Shown here in pieces: positions 56,137 to 64,000 of a stretch of 64,000 nt of DNA. Position 1 is the stretch's first letter, and each line of letters begins with the position of its first letter. The translations under genes and the position numbers were made by a program. The notes beneath the pieces are model-generated. The model was not told where the DNA came from. It saw only the letters and a program-made list of their open reading frames with translations, and made no database searches. This DNA is from Sphingobium sp. V4 (GTDB lineage: Bacteria > Pseudomonadota > Alphaproteobacteria > Sphingomonadales > Sphingomonadaceae): assembly GCF_029590555.1 (NCBI RefSeq), contig NZ_CP081002.1:186001-250000 (forward strand), written 5' to 3'.

Positions 56137-57129
56137 TTACAGCCCGCCCCAAAAGCCCGGCTGCGGCGGCAGCAGATAACCGCGATTGCCGGTGACGCCG
56201 CCGTCGCGATCGGCCGAGAGCCAAAGCGGCCCGTCGAGATCGACGAAGGCGCTACCCGCCGCGATCGCCCAGGCGGGCGCGATCGAGAGGGAGGAGCAGA
56301 TCATGCAGCCGGTCATGACGTCCAGGCCACGCACGCGCGCGGCGTCGGCGAGGTGAAGTGCTGCGGTCAGCCCGCCTGCCTTGTCGAGCTTGATGTTCAC
56401 GACGCGATAGCCATCGGGCAGACCGTCGAGGTCGGCTGCGACATGGACGGATTCGTCCGCGGCGATGGCGATGGCGGACCGGAAACCATCAAGCGCGCCA
56501 TCCTCATGCGCTGGCAGCGGCTGTTCCAGCAGGTCGACGCGCAAGTCGATCATCAATCCCTGAAGGTCGCTGACCTCCGCGATGGTCCAGCTTTCATTGG
56601 GATCGACGATCAGGCGCGGCGCGGGCGCAGCGGCCCGGACCGCGCGAAGCTGGGCGGCGGGATCGTTCCGGTCCACCTTGACCTTGATGAGCGGCACATG
56701 GGCCAGTGCTGCGGCCGCCAGTCCCATGGCGTCTGGCGTGTCGAGGCCGACAGTCATGGCGGTCGCGATCGGACGCAGCGGCCTGGGCAGGCTCAATTCG
56801 GTGGCGATGTCGCTGCCCGCCAGTTTCAGTTCCAGATCCCAGAGCGCGCAGTCGACCGCGTTGCGCGCTGCGCCCGCCGGCAGGATTTCGAGCAGCCCGC
56901 GGCGGCTGACGCCCTTCTCCAGCGCCTCGCGCACCGCCTCGATCTCCGCGATGCTGGTATCGACGCTTTCGCCATAGCGGGGATAGGGCACGCACTCGCC
57001 CCGACCGATGGCGCCGTTTTCGGCAAGGGTGACGGTGACCACTTCCGCGGCGGTCTTGACCCCGCGCGAGATGCGGAAGGGGGTGGCGAGGGGGAAGACT
57101 TCCCCCAGAGCGGTCAGCGTGCGGCGCAT
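56137..57129 (-). CDS. dgcA: N-acetyl-D-glutamate racemase / dipeptide epimerase (enolase superfamily)
   Basis: 330 residues from the ATG at 57129. Muconate-lactonising-type enolase fold: K149-x-K151 ('LIKVKVD'), metal ligands Asp176 ('VDPNESW'), Glu202 ('LLEQPLP') and Asp225 ('IAADESV'), second base Lys247 ('NIKLDKAGGL'), and 'DVMTGCMICSSLSIAPA'. Related to L-Ala-D/L-Glu epimerases; beside a DUF1611/DgcN gene it matches DgcA, which racemises N-acetyl-D-glutamate in the described DgcN-DgcA D-glutamate route. dgcN ends 5 bp upstream and the symporter starts 5 bp downstream. Confidence 0.85.
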   Translation of the reverse strand: MRRTLTALGEVFPLATPFRISRGVKTAAEVVTVTLAENGAIGRGECVPYPRYGESVDTSIAEIEAVREALEKGVSRRGLLEILPAGAARNAVDCALWDLELKLAGSDIATELSLPRPLRPIATAMTVGLDTPDAMGLAAAALAHVPLIKVKVDRNDPAAQLRAVRAAAPAPRLIVDPNESWTIAEVSDLQGLMIDLRVDLLEQPLPAHEDGALDGFRSAIAIAADESVHVAADLDGLPDGYRVVNIKLDKAGGLTAALHLADAARVRGLDVMTGCMICSSLSIAPAWAIAAGSAFVDLDGPLWLSADRDGGVTGNRGYLLPPQPGFWGGL

Positions 57130-57134
57130 GGGAT

Positions 57135-58172
57135 TCAGGCATTCTCCGTTGCGTGGGCGACTGTCGCGGCAGATGATTCCAGCAGACGGTCCAGGATTGC
57201 CTCCACACCCATGCGATAGGGATCGGAACAGGGCAAGCCGAACTCTTGCGCCGTGCGGGCGCACAGCGCAACGGCGTCGGCCTCCTCCATCGCGGAGGTA
57301 TTGAGCGCGATGCCGACGACGCGGACGTCCGGATTGGTCAGGCGCGCAGTTCGCAGGTTCGCCTCCACGCAATCGGCGAGCGATGGCGGGCTGTAATGCG
57401 GCAGGCCGCGCATGGTCCGGCGCAGCGGATCATGGCACATGACCAGCGCATCGGCCTGGGCACCATGGAGCAGCCCGGTCGACACGCCTGCGAAGGAGGG
57501 GTGGAAGAGCGAACCCTGACCCTCGATCAGATCCCAGCCGCCATCGTGGCGATCCGGCGAAATCTGCTCAATCGCGCCGGAAATGAAGTCGGCGACCACC
57601 GCATCCAGCGGCACACCGTCCCCGGCGATCAGGATGCCCGTCTGCCCGGTCGCGCGGAAATCGGCCACCACGCCGCGCGCCGCGAGCGCACGGGCGAGGC
57701 AGAGCGTCGTATACATCTTGCCGACCGAACAGTCAGTGCCGACGGTCAGAAGGCGCTTGCCCGCGCGGCGCCTGCCATTGCCCACCGGGATGTCGGGACG
57801 GGGATCGCGCACGTCATGCAGGGTGCGGCCGAGCCGCGCGGCCGCTTCCACCAGCCGGGGTTCATCCTTCAGTCGCTGGTGCAGCCCCGATGCAATGTCC
57901 AGCCCCGCCGCCATCGCGGCGAGCGCGTCCTGCACCAGATCCTCGCCCAGCCGGCCGCCGGCATTGGCGATGCCGAGCACCAGCGTCCGCGCACCCGTGG
58001 CATAAGCCGTCGCGAAGTCCATCCTGCGCAGGCCGAGTGTCAGGCGGCACTCGTCGTGGCGAAATTCCCCCACGCAGACATCCGGCCGGAACACCGCCAG
58101 GCCGCGCGAAGTCTTGATGCCGATCTCGTCATTGCTGTGGCCGAGATAGAGGAGATAGGGCGTGGCGATCAT
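57135..58172 (-). CDS. dgcN: DUF1611 protein, N-acetyltransferase DgcN
   Basis: 345 residues. N-terminal Rossmann-like part ('YLLYLGHSNDEIGIKTSRGLAVFRPDVCVGEF') and a C-terminal P-loop domain with Walker A 'VGTDCSVGKMYTTL' (Gly145-Lys152), 'FRATGQTGILIAGDGVPLDAVVADFISGAIE', 'LIEGQGSLFHPSFAGVSTGLLHG' and 'VMCHDPLR'. DUF1611 proteins of this form were shown to N-acetylate D-glutamate in marine bacteria (DgcN). With dgcA, dgcR and an N-acyl-D-amino-acid deacylase adjacent, the role is well supported. Confidence 0.88.
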   Translation of the reverse strand: MIATPYLLYLGHSNDEIGIKTSRGLAVFRPDVCVGEFRHDECRLTLGLRRMDFATAYATGARTLVLGIANAGGRLGEDLVQDALAAMAAGLDIASGLHQRLKDEPRLVEAAARLGRTLHDVRDPRPDIPVGNGRRRAGKRLLTVGTDCSVGKMYTTLCLARALAARGVVADFRATGQTGILIAGDGVPLDAVVADFISGAIEQISPDRHDGGWDLIEGQGSLFHPSFAGVSTGLLHGAQADALVMCHDPLRRTMRGLPHYSPPSLADCVEANLRTARLTNPDVRVVGIALNTSAMEEADAVALCARTAQEFGLPCSDPYRMGVEAILDRLLESSAATVAHATENA

Positions 58173-58251
58173 GGATGTCTCGAACCTGTGCTGATGGGAC
58201 GTCCGCTGTATCGTCCCGGCGGGTCCAACCCCAATAGCAAGGCCCGCATAG

Positions 58252-58272
58252 GCTATAGCCTGACGCTATAGG
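58252..58272. promoter_or_regulatory. Candidate DgcR operator 1 (dgcR-dgcN gap)
   Basis: Dyad GCTATAG-N6-CGCTATAGG-like, with CTATAGC and GCTATAG as inverted half-sites around CTGAC, containing a LysR T-N11-A core at 58256-58268. It overlaps the dgcR stop and lies ~80 bp before the dgcN start. A related 21-bp element of the same length is at 59210-59230. Confidence 0.6.
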
Positions 58273-59150
58273 CTTTCGATTACCTCTGACAACAGGGCCA
58301 GAAATTCGGACGCGGTCTTGGACGGCGGACGGTTCTGGAGATAGACGGCGTTGATGTCGAAAGTGATGGCCGGCTGGAGCGGGCGGCTCGACAGACCCGG
58401 CGCGGTGGCGGCGTGGGCGGTGAAATTATCGACGATCGCCATGCCCACCCCGGCGCGGACGAGGGCGGCTGCGATATAGTAGGTGCGCGCGGACACCACC
58501 TCGTCCAGTTCGACGTCGAGACGGTTGAGTTCGCCGGAGAGGACGCGGCCGATCGGGCCGCTCTGCACCGGGCTGATGAACTTCTGGTCGCGCAGTTCCT
58601 CCAGATGGAGTCGGCCGGGCGCGTCAGGCATGTCCTCCTCGCGGTAGAGGACGACCAGTTCGCCTTCGCCGATCACCTGATGGGCGACCGGCGCGGACAG
58701 AGGTACCTCGAAGCTGATCGCGATGTCGGTTTCGCGCTCATAGAGTTTGCGCACCATTTCATCATGATGCAGCGTCTGGAGGTCGAACATGATGTCCTCA
58801 TGTCCGCGCAGGAAGCGCGCTACGGCATCCGGGATCGCGCCGAGGCCCAGCGAGGGCAGGGCGGAAACGCGGAGGATCGCGCCGCGCCCATGGCGCATAT
58901 TCTGCGCCGCCTGGCGCAGCGAGCGGACCCGATCCTGAATGTCTGACACTTCGGTGAAGAGCGTGCGGGCGTCCTGCGTCGGGATCAGGCGGCCCTTGGC
59001 CCGTTCGAACAGCGGCAGGCCAATCGAACGTTCCGCGTGGCGCAGTACCTTCGTCACGGCGGGTTGGGACACGTTCAGCGCGCGCGCGGCGGCGCTGACG
59101 GTGCCGTGGAGATAGACGGCGTGGAAAATTTCGATCTGGCGCAGGTTCAT
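58266..59150 (-). CDS. dgcR: LysR-family regulator of the dgc locus
   Basis: 294 residues. HTH at 1-60 ('MNLRQIEIFHAVYLHGTVSAAARALNVSQPAVTKVLRHAERSIGLPLFERAKGRLIPT') and a periplasmic-binding-like effector domain ('ILRVSALPSLGLGAIPDAVARFLRGHEDIMFDLQTLHHDEMVRKLYERETDIAISF'). Position between dgcN and a divergent D-aminoacylase matches DgcR, the D-glutamate-responsive LysR activator described with dgcN/dgcA. Two copies of a candidate dyad flank the gene, one on each side. Confidence 0.85.
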   Translation of the reverse strand: MNLRQIEIFHAVYLHGTVSAAARALNVSQPAVTKVLRHAERSIGLPLFERAKGRLIPTQDARTLFTEVSDIQDRVRSLRQAAQNMRHGRGAILRVSALPSLGLGAIPDAVARFLRGHEDIMFDLQTLHHDEMVRKLYERETDIAISFEVPLSAPVAHQVIGEGELVVLYREEDMPDAPGRLHLEELRDQKFISPVQSGPIGRVLSGELNRLDVELDEVVSARTYYIAAALVRAGVGMAIVDNFTAHAATAPGLSSRPLQPAITFDINAVYLQNRPPSKTASEFLALLSEVIESL

Positions 59151-59209
59151 CGGCGCGTCCCCTTTGGCTGCGGCCCGTCCTTGCGATAACGACAGCGGCG
59201 CTGCGAGCC

Positions 59210-59230
59210 GCTATGACATCCGGTTATAGG
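59210..59230. promoter_or_regulatory. Candidate DgcR operator 2 (dgcR/D-aminoacylase divergent promoter)
   Basis: GCTAT-N10-TTATAGG element, aligned without gaps to 58252-58272 with 14 of 21 identical positions and both outer half-sites kept. It lies between the divergent starts of dgcR (59150) and the D-aminoacylase (59313), where a LysR protein would bind to control both. Confidence 0.55.
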
Positions 59231-59312
59231 CCGCGCAACACGCCGCTCTGGACGGGCGCGACTTATCGGGGCCATGTTGCCAATAAGGCTCACCTTCCAA
59301 GGACTTCGCTGT

Positions 59313-60941
59313 ATGCCCTCGTCTGTCGTTCTCCGCCGCCTTCGGACGCTACTGCTAGCGGGGGGACTGGCGGCCGGAACAGCGGTGGCAGGCCCGGCAC
59401 CGGGCGAGAAAGCCGACATCCTTATCCGAGGCGGCACCATCCATGATGGCGGCACAAGCGAACCCTATGTCGGCGATGTCGCGCTGAAGGGAGACCGGAT
59501 CATCTATGTCGGCCGCGCCGCGCCCATGACGGCGGCGCAGGTGATCGACGCACGGGGCATGATCGTCGCCCCCGGCTTCATCGACGCCCATACCCATGCC
59601 GACAGCTTCATCCGCTCGCCCGACGCCGCGACGCGGGTCAATGCCGCCTGGCTGAACCAGGGGGTCAGCACCGTGATGATCGGCGTGGACGGTTTCGGCA
59701 CGCCGGACGTCGGCGCGGATGCGGCGAAGCTGGAAGCGTCGGGGATCGGCACGAACATCGTGCCCTTCATCGGCTTTGGCGCGGTGCGGCAGCGGGTGTT
59801 GGGGCAGGATGCACGCCCCCCCCGGCCGAATGAACTGGACGCGATGAAGGCGCTGGTCGCCAAGGGCATGTGCGAGGGCGCAACCGGCTTTTCGGCCGGG
59901 CTTTTCTACCCGCCGCAGAGCTTCGCCAGGACGGAAGAGGTGGTGGCTGTTGCGCGGGAGGCGGCGATCCGGGGCGGCCTGTACGACACGCACCAGCGCG
60001 ACGAGTCCAGCTATTCCATCGGTTTGCTGGGATCGGTGAAGGAAGCCATCGCCATCGGCCGGCAAGCGGGAATGCCGGTCCATTTCGCGCATCTCAAGGC
60101 GCTGGGCGTGGATGTGCAGGGCCAGGCGCCTGCGGTGATCGCGGAAATCGAGGCTGCGCGGAAGGCCGGGCAGGATGTGACGGCCGACCAATATCCCTGG
60201 CTGGCATCGGGATCGAGCCTGGACGCATCGCTTCTGCCGGGCTGGGCGGTGGATGGCGGCGGCACGGCGCTGGTCCGGCGGCTGGACGATCCTGCGACGC
60301 TGACGAAGATTCGGGATGAGATGCAGAATAATCTGCGGCGGCGCGGCGGTGCGAAGGCGCTGCTGTTGATCGCTCAGGGCTTCCCCTGGACCGGCCGGAC
60401 GCTGGAGCAGGTGGCGGCCGAGTGGCAAGTCGATCCGCGCGATGCGGCGCTGCGCATCATTCGCCAGAGCATCGAGTCCAGCGAACCGGGAAAGAAGGGC
60501 AAGGGCACGGCCGTCGCCTCCTTCAACATGGCGCAGGCCGATGTCGACCTGCTGATGAAACAGCCCTGGGTCGTGACCTCCTCGGACGGGTCCGATGGGC
60601 ACCCCCGCATGTTCGCGACCTTCCCCGAAAAATATGTCCAATATGTCCGGGACCGGAAGGTCATCAGCCTCCAGGCCTTCGTTCGTCAGTCGACGGGATT
60701 GACTGCAGACATCTACAAGCTCGACCGTCGCGGCTATCTGAAGCCGGGCTATCATGCCGATGTGGTGGTGATCGACCCCGCCCATTATGCCCCGCGCGCG
60801 GACTATGTGCATCCGCGCGAACTGAGCGTGGGCGTAGCCAGGCTGTTCGTGAACGGCCAGTTGGCGGTCAGCGACAGCCAGGCGACCGGCGCGGCGGCGG
60901 GTCGGGCATCGCTGCGGCCTCGGCCGACGGCCTGCCCTTGA
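59313..60941 (+). CDS. Secreted N-acyl-D-amino-acid deacylase (D-aminoacylase)
   Basis: 542 residues from the ATG at 59313, which has 'aagga' nine bases upstream and gives a clean signal peptide ('RRLRTLLLAGGLAAGTAVAGPAPG'); an ATG at 59274 is an alternative. Metal-dependent hydrolase motifs: 'APGFIDAHTHADSF' (HxH), 'MCEGATGFSAGLFYPP', 'GGLYDTHQRDES', 'VHFAHLKALG', 'ADQYPWLASGSSLDA' and 'VVTSSDGSDGHPR'. Releases D-amino acids from N-acyl forms, here in the periplasm. Divergent from dgcR with a shared candidate operator, so it probably supplies D-glutamate (or N-acetyl-D-glutamate breakdown) to the dgc pathway. Confidence 0.9.
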   Translation: MPSSVVLRRLRTLLLAGGLAAGTAVAGPAPGEKADILIRGGTIHDGGTSEPYVGDVALKGDRIIYVGRAAPMTAAQVIDARGMIVAPGFIDAHTHADSFIRSPDAATRVNAAWLNQGVSTVMIGVDGFGTPDVGADAAKLEASGIGTNIVPFIGFGAVRQRVLGQDARPPRPNELDAMKALVAKGMCEGATGFSAGLFYPPQSFARTEEVVAVAREAAIRGGLYDTHQRDESSYSIGLLGSVKEAIAIGRQAGMPVHFAHLKALGVDVQGQAPAVIAEIEAARKAGQDVTADQYPWLASGSSLDASLLPGWAVDGGGTALVRRLDDPATLTKIRDEMQNNLRRRGGAKALLLIAQGFPWTGRTLEQVAAEWQVDPRDAALRIIRQSIESSEPGKKGKGTAVASFNMAQADVDLLMKQPWVVTSSDGSDGHPRMFATFPEKYVQYVRDRKVISLQAFVRQSTGLTADIYKLDRRGYLKPGYHADVVVIDPAHYAPRADYVHPRELSVGVARLFVNGQLAVSDSQATGAAAGRASLRPRPTACP

Positions 60942-61240
60942 GGGTGTGAAATCACTCAACAACGGTCGGTAAAGTTTTAGCAAGGGTGGCACGATTGCCG
61001 GGGCTGCGGCGGAGCCGATACCTATCCCCCACCCTGCAAATAAATTGCGACCCATTGTACCCATTTCCGGCACATCCTCGTGCCTTATCCATAATTAACC
61101 CCGATTCGGAATATTTCATATCCTGCTCGCAACGATTCTGTGCGAAAAGGATGGAAGAATATTCATAAGAAACGGATGTGAGAGGGCGTGAAGGGCGATT
61201 CGTCTATTCATGAAAATTTATAGATATTTAGGAGGCAATC
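60942..61240 (+). other. AT-rich leader upstream of the PHA depolymerase
   Basis: About 300 bp without a gene. It is markedly AT-rich from ~61080 to 61225, with 'aatatttcat' and 'aatattcata' elements and 'ttatagatattt' near the start, suitable for a promoter. A near-perfect Shine-Dalgarno 'taggaggcaatc' (61229-61240) precedes the ATG. No terminator for the D-aminoacylase was identified. Confidence 0.45.
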
Positions 61241-62251
61241 ATGCGTATTGGCCGACTAACCCTGTCGTTTCTTTCGATTTTCGTTCTCCTTGCTCCGCAA
61301 GGTGTATCCGCTGCGGAAAAACTGCCCGCACTGGGCGCCGATCCAGCCCGAATTTCGATTTCGGGCCTGTCGTCCGGCGCCTTCATGGCGGTGCAATATG
61401 ATGTCGCCTTCTCCGCCAGCACCATCGGCGTGGGCGTGGTTGCTGGCGGTCCCTATAATTGCGTCTATGTCAATCTGGGCGGAATCTACACCTGCATGCA
61501 GGGGGCGCCTGTCGGGCAATCGTCCTACCAGGCTGCGGTCGGCTTTGCCGGCCTGGGTCAGATTGATCCGGTCAATCACATTGCCGGTCAGAAAATCTAT
61601 CTGTTCAGTGGCACCCAGGACACTACCGTCAGGCAATCGGTGATGGACGCGGTGCATGATTTTTATCGAGCGGCGAACGTGCCGGCGAGCAGCATCCAAT
61701 ATGTCAAGGGAACCGCGGCCGGCCATGCGTTCATCTCGGACGATTTCGGCAATGGCTGCGCCATCACCCAGGCGCCGTTCGTCAACGAATGCACCGTGGC
61801 CGGCGCGCTCTACGACCAGCCGGCGGCGATCCTGACTCAGATCTACGGGCCGCTGAAACCCAAGGCCGCGAGCCTGTCGTCCTCGCCGATAGCGTTCGAT
61901 CAGGCTCAGTTCGCCGGTGCGCTGAGCGGCATGGCGCCCTCGGGCTATCTCTATGTCCCCAAAAGCTGCCAGCAAAGCGCCGCGAAATGCGCGGTGCATG
62001 TCGTTTTCCATGGCTGCCTCCAGAGCGCGGACGCGGTCGGCGACGCAGTCTATGGCAAGCTGGGTTATAATGAATGGGCGGATAGCAACGGCATCATCAT
62101 CCTCTATCCGCAGGTCGACAAGAGCAGCATTCCCTTCAATCCGCAGGGGTGCTGGGACTGGTGGGGCTATAGTGGGCTGAACTTCCAGACGAAGGGCGGC
62201 GCGCAGCTTTCGGCGGTCCACGCCATGGTCCAGCAACTGGTCAGCCAATAG
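61241..62251 (+). CDS. Extracellular PHB/PHA depolymerase-like esterase (catalytic type 2)
   Basis: 336 residues with signal peptide ending 'GVSAAEK'. Alpha/beta hydrolase with lipase box G-L-S-S-G (nucleophile Ser44), Asp in 'YLFSGTQDTTV' and His in 'GTAAGHAF' as the probable triad, six or more Cys, and 'VVFHGCLQSADAVGD', 'QVDKSSIPFNPQGCWDWWGYSG' near the end, the features of extracellular short-chain PHA depolymerases with the lipase box near the N-terminus. There is no separate substrate-binding domain. A very strong ribosome site precedes it. Monocistronic, ended by the hairpin at 62276-62312. Confidence 0.88.
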   Translation: MRIGRLTLSFLSIFVLLAPQGVSAAEKLPALGADPARISISGLSSGAFMAVQYDVAFSASTIGVGVVAGGPYNCVYVNLGGIYTCMQGAPVGQSSYQAAVGFAGLGQIDPVNHIAGQKIYLFSGTQDTTVRQSVMDAVHDFYRAANVPASSIQYVKGTAAGHAFISDDFGNGCAITQAPFVNECTVAGALYDQPAAILTQIYGPLKPKAASLSSSPIAFDQAQFAGALSGMAPSGYLYVPKSCQQSAAKCAVHVVFHGCLQSADAVGDAVYGKLGYNEWADSNGIIILYPQVDKSSIPFNPQGCWDWWGYSGLNFQTKGGAQLSAVHAMVQQLVSQ

Positions 62252-62275
62252 CATCCGCGACATTGGCCGACGAAA

Positions 62276-62312
62276 AAGGGGGTGGAGAGGCCTATTGCTC
62301 CTCCACCCCCTT
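62276..62312. terminator. Bidirectional terminator between PHA depolymerase and TBDR
   Basis: A perfect 12-bp stem (62276-62287 AAGGGGGTGGAG with 62301-62312) with a 13-nt loop; A-rich on the left and T-containing on the right, so it reads as a terminator in both directions between convergent genes. Confidence 0.85.
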
Positions 62313-62327
62313 GTCCTTTGCCTCGCT

Positions 62328-64000
62328 TCAGTTGGTCTTGAAGCGCACGCCCACGCGGAAGGCGCGACCCAACAGGTCGCTGAAGGTCGAATTGGCCGAC
62401 AGGCCGCTTTCTGGCAGCAGGATCGGATCCTTGTCGAACAGGTTGGTGATGTTGAAGAACAACTGACCGTCGGACCCGCCAACCTTGATCTTCGCGGTGA
62501 AGTTGAGGTCGGTGTAGAATGTACCGTCGATATGGTTGCTGTTGATCGTCGGATTGGCCGCGGTGCTGGTCGGGCAGGCCGACGTGCAGACGACATAGGT
62601 GTTGTTGTAGGTCCCCGAACTGACGCCGCGCCCGACCGCGGTGATCGAGTAGCTCGGCGTGTCGAAGGTCGCCGACAGGCGGAAGATCCACTCCGGCGTG
62701 CCGCTGGTCTGCCCGCTATTCTGGCCGACCGTGTCGACCGCCACAGACACGCCGTTGTCGACGAGGTTTTCCAGATAGTTGGTCGCGGTGCCGCGCAAGG
62801 TCAGGTTGCTGGAACTGCTGTTGAATATCTGGTCGAGCGGGACGCGGTAGCTGGCTTCATAGTCGATGCCGCGCACCTTGACCTTGGCGAAGTTGAAGGG
62901 GCTGGCCGAAACGAAATAGTCGCGCACGCCATCCGGATCGGGGACGATGGCATCGCAGAAGGATTGCAGTCCTTCGGTGCAGCGGCGGGCGATGTCGTCG
63001 GCGAAGAACTGGCTGATCGCATCTGACACCTTGGTGCGGAACCAGTCGACCGAAAAGGAGAATCCCGGCAGGAAGCGGGGTTGCAGCACGGCGCCGAGCG
63101 TCAGCGTATCGGCCTTTTCCGGCTTCAGCGCCAGATTTCCGGTAGTCAGTTCGCGGAAGGTCGCGCCGGCATATTGGCCATAAGCCGACCCGGTGCTGAA
63201 TGTGTTGGTGCGCGACGTGCCCGACTGGAACAGTTCGTTGAGGTTGGGCGCGCGAATGTCGCGTGAGCGGGTGCCGCGCAGGCGAATGTCGTCGATCGGC
63301 TGCCAGGTCAGGCCGGCCTTCCAGGTCGTCACCGTGCCGGAGGTGGAATAATCGGTCATGCGCGCCGCGCCGTTGAATTCCGCGCCCAGGCCCAGGGGCA
63401 CGACCGTTTCCAGATAGGCTTCCTTGACATTGTAGCTGCCGAAGGTGGGACGGAAATTGCCGACCGACCAGCCGCTCTGATATTCGATCGGGACATAGCC
63501 CGAAACCTCTTCCTTGCGATATTCGCCGCCCACTGCGACGCTGACATCGCCGGCCCAGGTGGCAAAGGGCGTCATGGACAGGTTGACGCCCGCCACCGTC
63601 TGCTTGAACCGTTGGTCGCGATAGGGATCGCCCAGCACCCATTCGACCGCCGCCGGATTCGCGACGCCGACGCCGAGGCGGTTCAGCGGAATGCAGCCAT
63701 TGGTCGGGCTGGTCAGGGTGGACCGGCAGACGATCGTGCCCGCCGCCACGCCCAGCGCATTGCCCGCCGGGGCGAACACGGCGTCGGTCGCCAGGGCCAG
63801 GCGCGACGTGTTCATGATGTCGCGCAGCAGTTCATGCGTGTCGGTCTGGCCATATTGGGCATAGGCATCCCATATCGCCTTGTTGCCGAACATCTGGAAT
63901 TCACCGCCCGCACCGATGGTGTAGCGCTGCACCTCGCGGCTGCTGTTGTTCTTGCGATAGGGCATATCGGCTGCCGACGTGCCCAGCGTGACGTTCGTCA
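62328..64000 (-). CDS. TonB-dependent receptor, C-terminal part (5' end beyond window)
   Basis: The frame is open to the right edge (codons continue upstream of the Met at 63965), so signal, TonB box and plug lie outside. About 556 residues of beta-barrel are visible: 'TSPTNGCIPLNRLG', 'VAVGGEYRKEEVSGYVPIEYQSGWSVGNF', 'YNVKEAYLETVVPLGLGAEFNGAARMTDYSTSGTVTTWKAGLTWQPIDDIRLRGTRSRDIRAPNLNELF', ending 'RVGVRFKTN'. The same order and many of the same residues occur in the receptor at 569-3466, so they are paralogues with possibly similar ligands. Convergent with the PHA depolymerase. Confidence 0.92.
   Translation of the reverse strand, partial: TNVTLGTSAADMPYRKNNSSREVQRYTIGAGGEFQMFGNKAIWDAYAQYGQTDTHELLRDIMNTSRLALATDAVFAPAGNALGVAAGTIVCRSTLTSPTNGCIPLNRLGVGVANPAAVEWVLGDPYRDQRFKQTVAGVNLSMTPFATWAGDVSVAVGGEYRKEEVSGYVPIEYQSGWSVGNFRPTFGSYNVKEAYLETVVPLGLGAEFNGAARMTDYSTSGTVTTWKAGLTWQPIDDIRLRGTRSRDIRAPNLNELFQSGTSRTNTFSTGSAYGQYAGATFRELTTGNLALKPEKADTLTLGAVLQPRFLPGFSFSVDWFRTKVSDAISQFFADDIARRCTEGLQSFCDAIVPDPDGVRDYFVSASPFNFAKVKVRGIDYEASYRVPLDQIFNSSSSNLTLRGTATNYLENLVDNGVSVAVDTVGQNSGQTSGTPEWIFRLSATFDTPSYSITAVGRGVSSGTYNNTYVVCTSACPTSTAANPTINSNHIDGTFYTDLNFTAKIKVGGSDGQLFFNITNLFDKDPILLPESGLSANSTFSDLLGRAFRVGVRFKTN

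Overview
The window is GC-rich, densely coded DNA from an alphaproteobacterium, most likely a member of the Sphingomonadaceae (Sphingobium/Sphingomonas type). This rests on the five TonB-dependent receptors (TBDRs) with the 'IVVTG' plug start, FixLJ, the hut genes with HutF/HutG chemistry, a D-glutamate (dgc) locus and an exopolysaccharide cluster with a Wzc-type tyrosine kinase. Genus is an inference; there is no rRNA or tRNA to anchor it.

Left part (1-24.4 kb). The 3' end of an Lrp/AsnC regulator precedes a likely amide/peptide uptake locus: TBDR (569-3466), two tandem secreted M20 amidohydrolases (3489-6676), a siderophore-type TBDR with a DUF4198 partner (6820-9565), and a secreted beta-propeller/amidohydrolase fusion (9746-12706). 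A strong hairpin separates this from convergent katG. A GAF-PAS-GGDEF diguanylate cyclase is divergent from katG. Then comes a compact pectin/rhamnogalacturonan locus: TBDR, DUF6250 protein, PL26-like exo-lyase and PL22 oligogalacturonate lyase (16904-24397), followed by another TBDR (24698-27496).

Middle (27.5-42.4 kb). A complete histidine utilisation regulon (hutC-hutF leftward, hutI-H-G-U rightward) shares a 73-bp divergent promoter with a HutC-type operator. Next are an MFS transporter, a secreted beta-helix protein, a NiCoT nickel/cobalt permease with a full NikR operator, a NikR homologue that lacks three of the four canonical nickel ligands, FixLJ, and an OmpW porin with two tandem FixK-type boxes.

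Right part (43-64 kb). A DPPR-synthase-like UbiA prenyltransferase and a HAD phosphatase lie beside an EPS segment: SMR/EamA flippase-like protein, Wzc kinase, a multi-pass protein of unknown function, a membrane-anchored pectate-lyase-like protein, and an O-antigen ligase/polymerase. This segment is bounded by related inverted fragments and decayed IS5 and SulP genes. It is followed by hemN with a FixK/FNR box, a dicarboxylate/amino-acid symporter, dgcA-dgcN-dgcR and a divergent secreted D-aminoacylase that shares a duplicated candidate operator with the dgc genes, then an extracellular PHA depolymerase and a TBDR that runs off the right edge.

Most interesting items: the ligand-poor, His-tailed NikR with an intact NikR box; a possible UbiA-HAD-flippase pathway for a polyprenyl-phosphate pentose donor next to an EPS locus; a local FixLJ/FixK regulon (ompW, hemN); the paired dgc dyads; and an apparent Cys-to-Glu change in the metal site of both M20 paralogues. 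Family comparisons are from memory and need alignment.
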